DNA from: Apodemus sylvaticus | Taxonomy: Eukaryota; Chordata; Mammalia; Rodentia; Muridae | Reading direction: 5' to 3' | Assembly: GCF_947179515.1 (NCBI RefSeq) | Contig: NC_067472.1 | Location: 163,349,261 to 163,413,260 of the forward strand | DNA: 64,000 nt | Part shown: positions 33,364 to 44,343 of the stretch, piece by piece | How the letters are laid out: each line of letters starts with the position of its first letter | How positions within the stretch are numbered: the stretch's first letter is position 1 | Notes under the pieces: model-generated | Seen by the model: the letters and a program-made list of their open reading frames with translations, nothing else | Told to the model about the DNA's origin: nothing | Databases searched by the model: none | Program-made: the position numbers and the translations under genes

Positions 33364-35569
33364 GTAACTCAGGGGAAAAACCACAAGCTTGGTCTTGGTG
33401 ATGACTTCCTGTGTCTGGAAGATGCCATTAATCTATAGAAAAGGCATTTTTGTCTCAAACCTGTGCTAAGTGTTTTTCTGTACCTATTCTATGGAGCAGA
33501 GCTTTAGAACCAAACTCTTTCAAAGCCAGGATGGAGAGCTTACAAGCAAGGCAATTTTAGTGAATTTACCTTGCTTCTTAGACTTTAATTTGTTCACCCA
33601 CAGAATCTTTCTCTTAAAGCCTTACTGAGCTATTTTTTATATACAGTATAAATAATTTACATATGAATTCTTTGAATGAATGAGCAGTGTATTTACATGT
33701 ATAGAAACATAATATATTTTCAGTGACAAATAGCTATAATCATCTTTATGTTAATCACATTTCACCAAGTTGAGTGAATAATATAGCATTTTGTGTAGAT
33801 TGAAGAAGGGTATTAAAGAATAAAACTGAATGCGAACGTGTTTTCCTTTAATTTTTCAAAAGAGCAGGTCCTTTATCTTAGAGTCCTTTTTAAGTCATTC
33901 CAGAGCTAAGTCCACTCAGAAGCAGGTTTGAGAGACGACAGTAGTCCTTGAGTTAGTCTAAAGTTTCAAAGGCTGACTACACTGGTTGCTGCCTGTTCTA
34001 GGCTAAAGCAACCACCTTTCCTTCAGGGCAAAATCTAACACATTAAAGTCTCTTCATTTCCAATGAGATAACAAACAAGAATGACTTCCATACATGAATA
34101 GACTCAAATTTAGAAATATGTAGCTCTACATAAAGGACTTTTATCATAAAATATATAATTATTTAACCACAAGAGTTAGCTTTCCAACTAATGGTATAAA
34201 ATATTATGAAATTGATAGGTTAAAGAGCAATTTGAATTAGAATTTCTCAAAGGTGTGTGCCAGGTAAGGAAAACCCATAAAAAATAGTAACCTCAAATAT
34301 TTTTAGGTACCCAAAAGTGATGAATTTGTAAAAAAAAATAAAATAAATAAAAATAATTGGGTGGTGTTGGTACAAGTGCAATTTACTGTAAAAAAATATT
34401 TGCTACTCAAACACTTACAAACTCTTACAGATTCTGTGCTATCTGCCTACATAGGCACCATGCTTTGATAGTCTATTTGACATCCTGATGTCTAATGATG
34501 GCTAGGTATAATAAGAACAATGATATAAAATCAACCTACCATGTATGATTTTGAAGTTAAAATAAAACGAGGTGCATGCATATGTTTTGTGGAGAATTGG
34601 GTGTCCCTACATGTTAGGGCTTCTTTTCTCCCTTACAGTTCTCCCTCACATAGAAGCTCTGCTGTCTGCTTTGCTTGGACAGAAGCAGCATCAAGAATCT
34701 CTCCTTGTTGTTAACTCTATTATACTGGTAGTTGGCCATCTCAAGACATTATTACACACTGAGAGCCCCCAGATCCATAAGTGTCACACATATAATCCCT
34801 TTTATTCTACACAAAATTTAGATAACGCTTCTTCCTGGTTACAGTAGGGGAAACATTACGATGGAGAGAGGCTGCCAGGTTCACAAAACTGAAGTTTGCT
34901 GATTTGCGTTCTTCTAGGTAGTGGCAGGTCCAAGTGCATTCCCCGTCCTTTGAATTGGAGATGTGCTTACAGCGTCAGAGTTGATCTTCAACTTGTTGCA
35001 GATGAAATGGTAATATCCTCAAACATATGCTACCCGTAAACTGTACACATATTGTGATTCCCACACTTGTAAAATAATAATAAAAACTTTTAAAAGATGA
35101 TAAAGTAATAAAATGCAGTTAAGCAAAACCTTTTCAGAAGTCATGAAGGAAGACGAAAATCTTAACATTAGGATTCATGTTTCTTGAGGAGATTACAGCA
35201 GTATTTGCAATATTCTGGCCCAAAATTTATGGGCTTAGTTGGTTATAAGATACTATTGAACACTCACTAATAATTACTCCTAAAAAGTATCAGGTTATTA
35301 AAGATCAAGATGCATAGGAAGAGATTGGGAATATATAAAGCTAAATACAATATGGAATTCATCCATGAATTCTAGAGTACATTGACAGGAACTGATCAGC
35401 AAATATGAGTGTTTTCAGCACTGTTGTTAGTGGCAATATACACGTTGAAATACTTACAGACTGGAATACTTCATGACAGGGAAAGTCACTCATCAATATT
35501 TACTTCTGTGTGGGCATTGCTAAAGGCTGTGCATGACTTATCTCATATAAATAACTATGATTAATGTGA
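33364..35569. other. No recognised gene or repeat over 2.2 kb
   Basis: AT-rich unassigned DNA with an A-rich (AAATAAA) patch at 34330-34358. The 91-residue frame at 34572-34847 contains no identifiable domain. Confidence 0.45.
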
Positions 35570-35915
35570 TGCTTTGAATATGCTTGGTCCAGGGAGTAGC
35601 ACTATTAGGAGGTGTAGCTTTATTGGAGTAGGTGTAACATTGTTGGAGGAAATGTGTTACTGTGGGGATAGGGTTTGGGACCCTCTTCCTAGATGCCTGG
35701 AAGCCAGTTTTCTCCTACGTGCCTTTGGAACAAAATGTAGAACTCTCATCTTCCCCTGTGCCATGCCTTCCTGGATGTTTCCATGCTCCTGCCTTGATGA
35801 TACTGGATTGAACCTCTGAACCTGTAATCTAGCCCCAAATAAATGTTTTCCTTTATAAGAACTGACTTGGTCATGGTGTCTCTTTGCAGCAATGAAAACC
35901 CTAACTAATCCAATG
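35570..35915 (+). mobile_element. MaLR-type LTR (MTD-like)
   Basis: 'gaatatgcttggtccagggagtagcactattaggaggtgtagctttattggagtagg', 'atgatactggattgaacctctgaacctgtaatctagccccaaataaatg', 'cttggtcatggtgtctctttgcagcaatgaaaaccctaacta'. This is the complete word order of the rodent MaLR LTR. It carries an AATAAA signal at about 35838. Confidence 0.85.
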
Positions 35916-35939
35916 ACCCATTATATGAAAGCATATCAA

Positions 35940-36215
35940 TGCAATTTTGTAACTATATTAATATGTCATGATGCATAAGCAGACTGACATCTATCTATAC
36001 TTATAGCGAAAATGTTTTTCATATATACAAAGATAGCTGCAGGAAAGTCAATATGTAATACCATTTACAATGAAACAACTAAAGGATAGGAACATCAAAA
36101 GATCTACTGAAGATAAGTAATGAATTGTAATACCTTCCTACAATGGAATCATATGCAGCAATGAAAAAAATACAAATATAAATATCAACATGAATGGATA
36201 TGGCCAAAATGTTGT
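35940..36215 (+). mobile_element. Probable ancient L1M relic
   Basis: 'taataccatttacaatgaaac' and 'aatgaattgtaataccttcctacaatggaatcatatgcagcaatgaaaaa' recall the mammalian L1 ORF2 C-terminal segments. Weak, many gaps. Confidence 0.4.
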
Positions 36216-36224
36216 ATTAGTCAG

Positions 36225-36620
36225 ATTGCTATCAATTAAATACTTGAGATAATATCTAAAGAGAAAGGGGTCAGATTAATTCATGATTTTCAAGTGTATC
36301 AGTCTATGTATTGTCTTTTGACGTAGCCTTTGACTTAGGCTGAGTATCATGGCAGAAGCACATAAAGAACAAGAGATAGAAAGGGTATTCAGTCCAACTG
36401 CCCCTCCCCCATAGTGTGCCCTGTCAGGTGAAAAGACCTCCCAGGATTCTTTCCTTAGGTTCCATCACCTCAGTGGTACAGGGCTGAGGATCAAGTCTCT
36501 ACCAAATGGAGCTTAGGGAGCACCTGGGAGTCAAGCTACTCATTACTTCACAGGGGCAAAGAGTCAATCAATCACACAGTTCTACACTGAGTGACTTCAC
36601 TTTCACAGAATACAGAACAC
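36225..36620 (-). mobile_element. Probable old MaLR LTR, antisense
   Basis: 'tgtattagtcagattgctatca', 'tacttgagataatatctaaagagaaa', 'atggcagaagcacataaagaacaagagat' match the reverse of MST/MLT-type MaLR LTRs in order. The right half is diverged. Confidence 0.5.
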
Positions 36621-36639
36621 TTACATAGATGCATTATTC

Positions 36640-38085
36640 ATTTCCAAGCTGAGCACAGTGGTTACTTCTGACAGGAGAAGGGTTACAATGAAATGTGCAG
36701 TGATCAGACAGAAATTTTCAAAGGGAATATTTTATTAATTCTTTGTTTTCCTGAAAATGTGTATCTGCGGTATAGAATTTCTCCTGCTGCTGAGCCTTTG
36801 CTTGGTTTGCATACCTTCAAAAATGGCTCATTCATATGTGCTCAACATGTCTTAAAACCATTTTACAAACTCCTTTCAAGGAGGCTTCAAGAGCGGTCCA
36901 TATTTATCCGTGGTGATCCCGGACAGGGAGCCTATAGCTTTTCTCATTGTTTTTGATCTCTTTGGACTGCTTAAAAATGTCCCACTCAGCAAACAAGCTG
37001 TGAGTAAAAGCCTTGGAGAAAGGCAGCAAATCAGAAATGCAAAATGCCCTTGCTGATTAATTTATGAAAACGAAGTTTCTAGCCTCCAAGAACCAGGGGC
37101 AAAACAAAACAATAACTCACTGGGGGTCCATGAGCCCGGGAGCTTAGCGCTTGGCCATGTGTGACTATTTATCACTTTGGGTCTCAAATCTGAATGATAT
37201 CCATCATGCTGCTTGCTAGGGTGCCAACTGAATATAAATTGCCCTTTCCGGGCATCAATAGGCCTCTTTCTGCCAAGTGATTTGATAGTTCTTTTATTTT
37301 AAAACACTTAAGATGGATTATAAAACGAAAGCATACATTTTGGAGCTGTTTAGGAAAAAAATCAATTCAAGCTGCATTTAAGGACAAAGAGAAATCCTTT
37401 TGTTGTTTCTGGTGACTTGTCTCACTTGATAGAGCAGTCCCATGTGAAGCAAACATTCATCCAAGGACAATTTAACTAACTACTTGTGGCTAACCCACTA
37501 ACTGTGGCTTAGTGCTCACACATTCACCACCTGCCTCACTAACTCTAGCCACTCAGAGAGAGCACAGAATCTTCCTGCACCCTCCCCCATTCCCTGAAAA
37601 CAAATCGTGAAAGCCCTGTGCAATCTTTATAGTTTATAGGGATTGGATTTCTTTGTTTTACAGAAATTACCAAAAGTGTTGGGAATCTAAGTGCAGAGAA
37701 CAGAGTTTTCAAAGGAAGCAGAGCCAGCACACACAGAGATGGCTACAGCAGACCTGTGTTATGTGAAGGGTCCATGAGGTACCAGGACACCAACTTCCCA
37801 GGGTGGGAATAATGCATGGGGAATGCAAGACTCCTTGGGGAATCTCAGATTCACCTCAGTCACTCTGGGAGGGCAGCTAAGTCCCTGCTATCCCTTAACT
37901 GTCAGCAGAAATAAGACAACAAAGTTCCTCCTGAGGTCAGTGTGACAGATGGACAGAGCACACAGTGTTGAGACCTACAACACCATGCAACAAATCGAAA
38001 GCCTGAGTGGAAAGCATCAGTGGGAGAAGATCAACTGAATGTCAGTTAAATGCATGGTCTTTCAAATCAAACTAAGCTTAAATCA
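36640..38085. other. Apparently unique sequence; possible conserved noncoding DNA
   Basis: No repeat words were found. 36660-37400 has retained CpGs, homeodomain-like TTAATTTA at about 37056 and AT-rich cores flanked by complex sequence. The frame 36693-36956 (87 codons) is open but has no recognisable domain. Regulatory function is inference only. Confidence 0.35.
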
Positions 38086-38089
38086 ATTT

Positions 38090-38290
38090 AGTCAAACCTA
38101 AATCTAAATCACAGAGTGTCTATTTCTTAGATATATGACATACATAATTTCCAGAAAAGGATTTAAATTCTTAGGACTCCTCAATTGAAAAATGGGTAGA
38201 TGATGGGTTTATTGCTTTGCTATAATAACAATGTAGTAGGGTTGTATTAAAACTTAATTTGCAAGGAATTTAAATGACAGTGAAATTCTT
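38090..38290 (+). mobile_element. MIR SINE relic
   Basis: 'aggactcctcaattgaaaaatgggtagatgatggg' and 'ataacaatgtagtagggttgtattaaaacttaatttgc' follow the MIR core and right part. Confidence 0.55.
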
Positions 38291-38419
38291 TTAAATTAAG
38301 GCTTACTTCATATATGGGTGAGGTCCATGAGTTAAAGCAGAATGACTAGTAAGAGCTGACATGACCACACGGGCTTCTGCTCTGCTCTCAGAGGCCAAGA
38401 AGAAAGAAAGTGTTCCCAC

Positions 38420-38525
38420 ATCCTCTGCCCAGGTAGAAGCACAGATCTGCTTTCTCTTAACTTTGAACTTGGGCAAGTTACTGGAACTTCCTTTGGCTCC
38501 AAGATATTGAAGACATAAAATGTAT
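38420..38525 (+). mobile_element. MIR SINE relic
   Basis: 'cttaactttgaacttgggcaagttactggaacttcctttggctccaagat' matches the MIR core 'ttgggcaagtta.t.aacttct'. Partial copy. Confidence 0.6.
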
Positions 38526-38777
38526 AAACATTTAAAAACATATTCTAAGGAAATGAATATAAACTTAAAAAATATTAAATTAGGTCTCTGGTTTTTGAAA
38601 TCTAAGTCATTGTTAACGCTAGGTTAAATTTACCTTTGTACTTAAAATCATGTTGATAATCAAATATGTGTATTTCATGATTTTTGTTTCAAAAGAAGCA
38701 TTGATATTTGATAATTCATTGTGTCCCAGATTTCTTGAAGTGTGAGTAACAAAAGAGCAGAGGAGTAGGAATGGGAA

Positions 38778-38819
38778 AGAGAGATAGACACAGAGACAGA
38801 GACAGAGAGACAGCGAGAC

Positions 38820-38868
<49 letters not shown>

Positions 38869-38914
38869 AGGAGGGAGGGAGGGAGGGAGGGAGGGAGGGA
38901 AGGAGGGAGGGAGA
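38778..38914 (+). repeat. GA/GGGA polypurine microsatellite
   Basis: GAGACA, then GA, then GGGA units form about 135 bp almost free of pyrimidines apart from scattered C/T near the left end. Ser/Leu and Pro/Ser frames on the minus strand are its translations. Confidence 0.97.
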
Positions 38915-38988
38915 GAATACTGATATGGTATGTGGTGGATTATACATTTTATCTTTCGTATGTGTGGTGATTTAGGCATGTGTGCTCA

Positions 38989-38991
<3 letters not shown>

Positions 38992-39029
<38 letters not shown>

Positions 39030-39030
39030 A

Positions 39031-39079
<49 letters not shown>
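38992..39079 (+). repeat. Long (TG)n microsatellite
   Basis: About 88 bp of TG with CA and CG interruptions near 39029-39038. Lies 78 bp from the polypurine tract. Confidence 0.98.
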
Positions 39080-39080
<1 letters not shown>

Positions 39081-39601
39081 GGGAGTCTTAGATTACTCTT
39101 TGAGCAGAATCAGTCTGCAGTATCTTGTAGCGAATGGCCATCCTGTACACAGTAGAATTCCAGCCGCCCCCATCCTCCTTAACTAACATTTCACACAATT
39201 CAAGCATCATGCCCTCAGCTCCTCTCATCCCTCATCCCTGAACAAACACCATTTGCCTCTCAGCTTCTGTGAGTTAGATTTTTCTTACCCTTGAGGTCAT
39301 GAAGTATTAGTCTTTCTATTCCTGACTTTTTCACTTCACATAGCTCCCCGACGACCCACCATGTTGTCAGACTGATGGGATTTATGTAATATATGAGCAC
39401 AGTGATCACTGGGCTTGTCACTATTTCTATCTCAGTCCTATAAACAAATATTGGCGTGATTTATTCTTGAAAATATCTCCTCTGGAGAAAATATGAAGCA
39501 TGATAGTTGTGCTTATCTTCACCTCTCCTCGGACTGTGATAGAGTCCTAAATGATTGGACAGAGCTCAAAGAACAGGTAGTTCCTAAAGATGGGATGTTC
39601 A
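39080..39601. other. No recognised feature
   Basis: Unassigned sequence. Confidence 0.45.
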
Positions 39602-39797
39602 GGGGTGGAGGGATGGCTCAGCATTTAGGAGCTTGGCTACTAGAGGACCTACCTGGATTCAGTTCTTAGAACCCCACATGTCCCCAACTTTCTCCCTTTC
39701 TCCCTTTTTTGGCTTCCACAGGCACCAGAGACTCATATACATGCAGGCAAGCACTCAAATACATAAAGTAAAAAAAACAAATCTAAAAAGAACAAAA
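39602..39797 (+). mobile_element. B2-family SINE
   Basis: 'ggggtggagggatggctcag' start, 'cctggattcagttcttagaacccc', CA-rich segment, then 'tacataaagtaaaaaaaacaaatc' tail. Intermediate divergence. Confidence 0.87.
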
Positions 39798-41300
39798 TAA
39801 AGACAGAAAGTTAGTGCTCACAGTGTCAAGGAGGCATCTTGGAGTTCCTCTAGGATGTACAGTTGACAGTTCTCTACCTTCTCTGTCAGCATGTTTGCAT
39901 TAGAGGAAAAATGTTAGTTTTTGGTCTCTGCTCACCTTTCCCCTCTACCCCACCTCTACCTTCCATGGCTAACCACACCCATCTAAGGTGCAGGCATGAC
40001 CAGTTACATTTGTCCCACAATCTTATGATTAACATGTTATTATTGTCAACTTCATGTTCTTTTAAAATCTGGCACATTTTGTTCACCTGTACGCACCAAG
40101 ATATGATGATTAATACATTAGAAAAAACTTACCTACATATTCACAGAACCTAAGAATATCATCTGCTTCTGTCTGGGAGCTTCATGGAGCCCTTAGGGGC
40201 CAATGTTAGATCAGTTTCATCTAGCTGGATCAAGGGATCTGTTTTGGTCTCCCCCTTTGAGGATAGAAAACCTAACACTACATAGTGTGTTTCACATGGT
40301 TCCGGGCCCTATAGTTTTAAGTGAAAGCATTGACTGTGAAAACTTCTAGGTTTGCAAAATTTCAGTTCTACCTACAACTGGCCTTCTTTCCCAAGCCTAG
40401 TTGCATGGCAGGTTCTGGTCAGGTCCCGGATCAGAGTTCACCAGAATTTTGCAGTGTGACTAAAAGCACTTCTGTCCTAAGGGAACATGCTTCCTACCCA
40501 ATCAGAGGCAAGAAACGCTCAATGGTAACATTTCTGACCTGGTTGTGCTTATAAACATGTAGCTAATTAGACCTTTGTTGCACTGAAGAAAGATTCTTAT
40601 TGTACCTTTGCAAATAACTATATCGCCATGGGCAGTAAAGAAATGTAGTAAAGGCTAGAGTCAATTTGCAGAGAGGGCCAATCAACATGTTTCTTTATTT
40701 TCTATATGTCAAACCTTGAAGATCTTCAATGGTGAAACATGCAAGACATTTTTTCTGACAAGAGGTTTGCCCTGAGTTCTGAGGAATTACCTGAAATCAG
40801 TTCTGGGAAATGTCATTTGAGTGTTTTCAAATGTCCCAGCAATTGAAATTTAAAGATAAGTCAAAACGAATGAAAAAAGATTTTTCTCTGACACTCTGAC
40901 AGATACAAGAGAGTGATAGAAAAAGACATGGTAACACACCAAACAACGCTATTCTGTGGGCCAATGCCTTTCATGAAGCGACATGGAAATGCTGAATTGA
41001 GAATGAAAGTTCATATGGGAAGATGGTGAGTGGGAATGGCAGAGCTAAAGCAACTGATGGGGGGTAGGTGATCAATGTAGACTTTTAAAAATTAAAGACA
41101 ACAAAAATAATCACTTTCAAGTGCTATAAACAATGAAGAAAGGACCAACTGATAGAGTGAAAAACCATAGCAAAGCAGTTTTTCTCAGGGAGGAAAAGGC
41201 AAAATAAGTTAGATTAATTTAATGGTATAGCTCTGCGTGATGTACCCACATCCAGGCATGCATGGGTGGGTGTCACAGACTGGATTTGAGAAGTTATTTT
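39798..41300. other. No recognised gene; 40260-40700 looks non-repetitive
   Basis: No repeat is recognised in 40260-40700, which contains TAATTAG next to CTTTGTTG near 40565-40580. Frames at 39863-40153 and 40321-40554 show no domains. Confidence 0.4.
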
Positions 41301-41305
41301 AATAA

Positions 41306-41340
<35 letters not shown>

Positions 41341-41342
41341 AA
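41301..41342 (+). repeat. (AAAT)n microsatellite
   Basis: About ten tandem AAAT/AATA units. Confidence 0.97.
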
Positions 41343-41638
41343 GTTGGGGTGAAATAGGGAGGTAGGGCTGGACTTGAAAGCCATGAGAAGAAGGCAAATA
41401 AAATCAAAATATTATATGAAATTATCAAAGAATTAATAACATTGTAATGTCAAAGAAGAACAGTAAGTAAGAGACTGGGGTGCACAAGGGATGAACAGTG
41501 CTTAGTGTAGCAATCAAATACCACTTCCAGAAGAAAAATTGGAGGAAAGAAATCCTGAGCATATGTAAGATTTGAGTTTAATCACCGTTAAGTTTCCTAG
41601 ACAGGTTATATTTATAAACCATTTTGTCCACAGAGAAT

Positions 41639-41640
<2 letters not shown>

Positions 41641-41684
<44 letters not shown>

Positions 41685-41703
41685 ACACACACTCACACAC
41701 ACT
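41641..41703 (+). repeat. (CA)n microsatellite
   Basis: About 60 bp of CA with a TA and a TC interruption in the right half. Confidence 0.98.
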
Positions 41704-43254
41704 TACAGAATATTTTAGAAAATTTACACAAGAGCATTCACACCACCTTCAAAACCTAGCAGCAAATTATCTTCAGTTATCTATGCAGAGAGGAACCAAC
41801 ACTTGAGCTGATCTAAATATAAAATTAATCAATAGTGAAACAGAAGAAAGAAGCTGTTCTCAAACATCAACAACACGAGGGGATCTTAGGCTGCACTGAG
41901 CTTAAAAATATAGTGCAAAATTATGTACACTATGATACTCTAAACAGAAGGCATGTAAACTGATCAGTACACTGATTACTAGTTATATACAAAGGGAATA
42001 ATAAACAAAATATAAAATAGCATTGATCTCTAGGGAGGATTACTTCATGTGAAAGGAAGCCACGTGGGACAGAATCCACTGAGTGTATATGGCTTTTATT
42101 ACATATTTTGTATTCATGGTAGGGTATGTGTGTATTATAAGTAAATGAAGAGAGAAAAAGAACTAGTAATTCAGGGAGATTGAACCCAGAGTCTCTTATT
42201 TACTGTAGGTATGTGTTTAAGCATGGAACTTTACCCTCCAACTGAATGATTTTTTTTTTCTGTTTAAAATATTTTGTGTGGGCTCTAAGTTTGCCTTTTG
42301 GTTGTCAACCTCTTAAATGTTCCTCTGTAACTTTGAGGTGATGGTTTCATACAGTTATTGTATTTTGAAACCAAAACTTTCTATGACAATTCTTATATTT
42401 CCAAATGTTTCAAATGAGAATCAGAATTGGAGCTTTCCAAATAATTTCTCCTAATGAACTGTGATGTGTTTCTTCCATTTATTTATGTGATGAAGACCCT
42501 AAAACAAGAGGCCATGATTTCAGCTTGTGGCTGGATCCTTCTCTCTCTGTATACTATGCTCCTAGGGCACTACTCAGCTAGATATACTAATATTTATTTT
42601 GAATACATCTAAGTCTCCTTGCTTCACATTTTCTTTTATTGTCATCTTTACTCTTTGAAATGATTTTTACTTGCCTTGTGAATTGAATTCCATAGATTCA
42701 AGCCTTGCCTTTTTAGAAAAATAGATTTCAACATCATGAGAATTCAAGTGTGGAAGAAGCAACAACAAAACTGTATGACTTGAAGAGATTTCTAGGAATA
42801 CATATTTGATCATCTTTAAAACACTTTGCATGTGTTCTCAGATCTTCTCTTTTAACTAGATTCCATTTTACTCATTTTATTAATAAAATATAAGAAGCCA
42901 ATTCTATTTGGTTGAGATTTTTGCATAGATGTATATTAATATGATTTTAGTTCCTTGTATAGATGTGACTTTCACCACTCTTCAGCTATAGGAAAATAGA
43001 GCCTACCATCCCCAGGAATGCATGTCAAGACACTGAAAAAGAGAAAGAATGATAAAGACTTAACACGGAAATCTATGAGAAAGAAACCAATCTCCAAAAC
43101 AGAAAGATAATTGGTATCATGAAAGGTAAAGTATTTTCAACCTTACTCAGCAGTGTATACCAGTGTATGGGTAAATATGTATATGTATGTGCCTTTATTA
43201 ATGTGTGTGTATAGCATATAATTAACAACTATATCAGATTATGTAGAATTTTGG
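41704..43254. other. No recognised gene or repeat
   Basis: AT-rich unassigned DNA over 1.5 kb. Confidence 0.45.
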
Positions 43255-44312
43255 GGCCCTAAGAGCATCCTGTCCCCCATGGAAACCTTTGAGGACCCCA
43301 AAACAAACATACTTGGACATTCCACAGCCTCCCATTGTAGTTGGATTTTTCTTGCCACCTATGGTCCACAGGGACAACCAGCAGTGGCACACAAATGATC
43401 CCTGGAGCACCATTGTCTAGCTCTAACTTGGCTTCTCAGTCAGAGGAGCCTCTCAGTACCATAAAAGCATCTTGCCTTCCTGTGGAAACCTTTGGGGGCC
43501 CAAAAGCTTAACAGCAAGGAACCATGTCCAACAGTTTACAGTTCATCCTAGTTTGACCTGCCTGCCACCCATGCTGGGTCTGACGAGGACACAACTTGCA
43601 GAATAGGGTCTGCCCAGGATACAGACCTGAAGTACAGCCAACAGAGTAGGGTACTCTGATCTCCATTGTCTGTCCCATGGCTCACCCCATTATGTCTGTC
43701 CCAATAAGTCCTGATGCCATTAATATTATACAGGCAATATCATGGAAAATATGATGCCAAAAAGACAGCTTAAGCACACAATCAACAAACAATATGATAC
43801 CATGAGAGTCCAGCAAGCCTCGTTGAAACAAACCATGGACTTCCTAGTGATATTGAAACATAAAATAAGGATCTTAAAACCAATTTTATAAAGACAATAG
43901 AGCCCTTTAAAAAGAACATGAATAAATCCCTTAAGGGAATACAGGAAAATACATTAAAACAGGTAGAAGAATAAAAGAGGAAGCAAATAAATATAACGAA
44001 ATACAGGAAAATACAATCAAACAGATCAAGGATAAGAATAAAAGTGTCTACTTGAAAAGGCAAATAAAAGCAATAAAGAAAACACAGACTGAAGGAACCT
44101 TGGAGATGTAAACCTAGGAACGAGAACAGGAACTGTTGATACAAGCATCACCAACAGAATATAGGAGATGGAAGAAAGAATCTAAGGTATAGAAGATACA
44201 ATAAAAGACATTAGTACATCAGTAAATGAAAATGCAAAATCTAAAATATCCATTACACAAAACATGCTGAAAATCTGGGACACATTGAAAATAAAGGTCG
44301 AAAATGGAATCT
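43255..44312 (+). pseudogene. Decayed old L1 (Lx-like) 5'UTR and ORF1
   Basis: 43255-43780 looks like L1 5'UTR with two related units about 200 bp apart: the words 'gagcatcctgtcccccatgg' / 'aagcatcttgccttcctgtgg', each followed by 'aaacctttg.gg.ccc', at 43264 and 43466. From about 43790 the sequence follows L1 ORF1: lysine-rich 'gggaatacaggaaaatac' coiled-coil units, then 'aacaggaactgttgatacaagcatcaccaacagaatata', 'ggagatggaagaaagaatct', 'gctgaaaatctgggacaca'. The frame is broken by many stops, so no protein is made. It ends where an antisense L1 ORF2 fragment begins. Confidence 0.75.
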
Positions 44313-44343
44313 CAAAATACTTTGATTTCCATTGATGGCTAAG
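44313..44343 (-). mobile_element. Old L1 ORF2 3' fragment, antisense, first piece (host of nested insertions)
   Basis: 'tactttgatttccattgatggctaag' is the reverse of L1 ORF2. The fragment is split by an inverted L1 (44344-46067), resumes at 46068, is split again at 46190 and resumes at 47221. Confidence 0.75.

Noticed and set aside
38675..38979. Ser/Leu and Pro/Ser repeat proteins on the minus strand
   Set aside because: Translation of the GA/GGGA tract.
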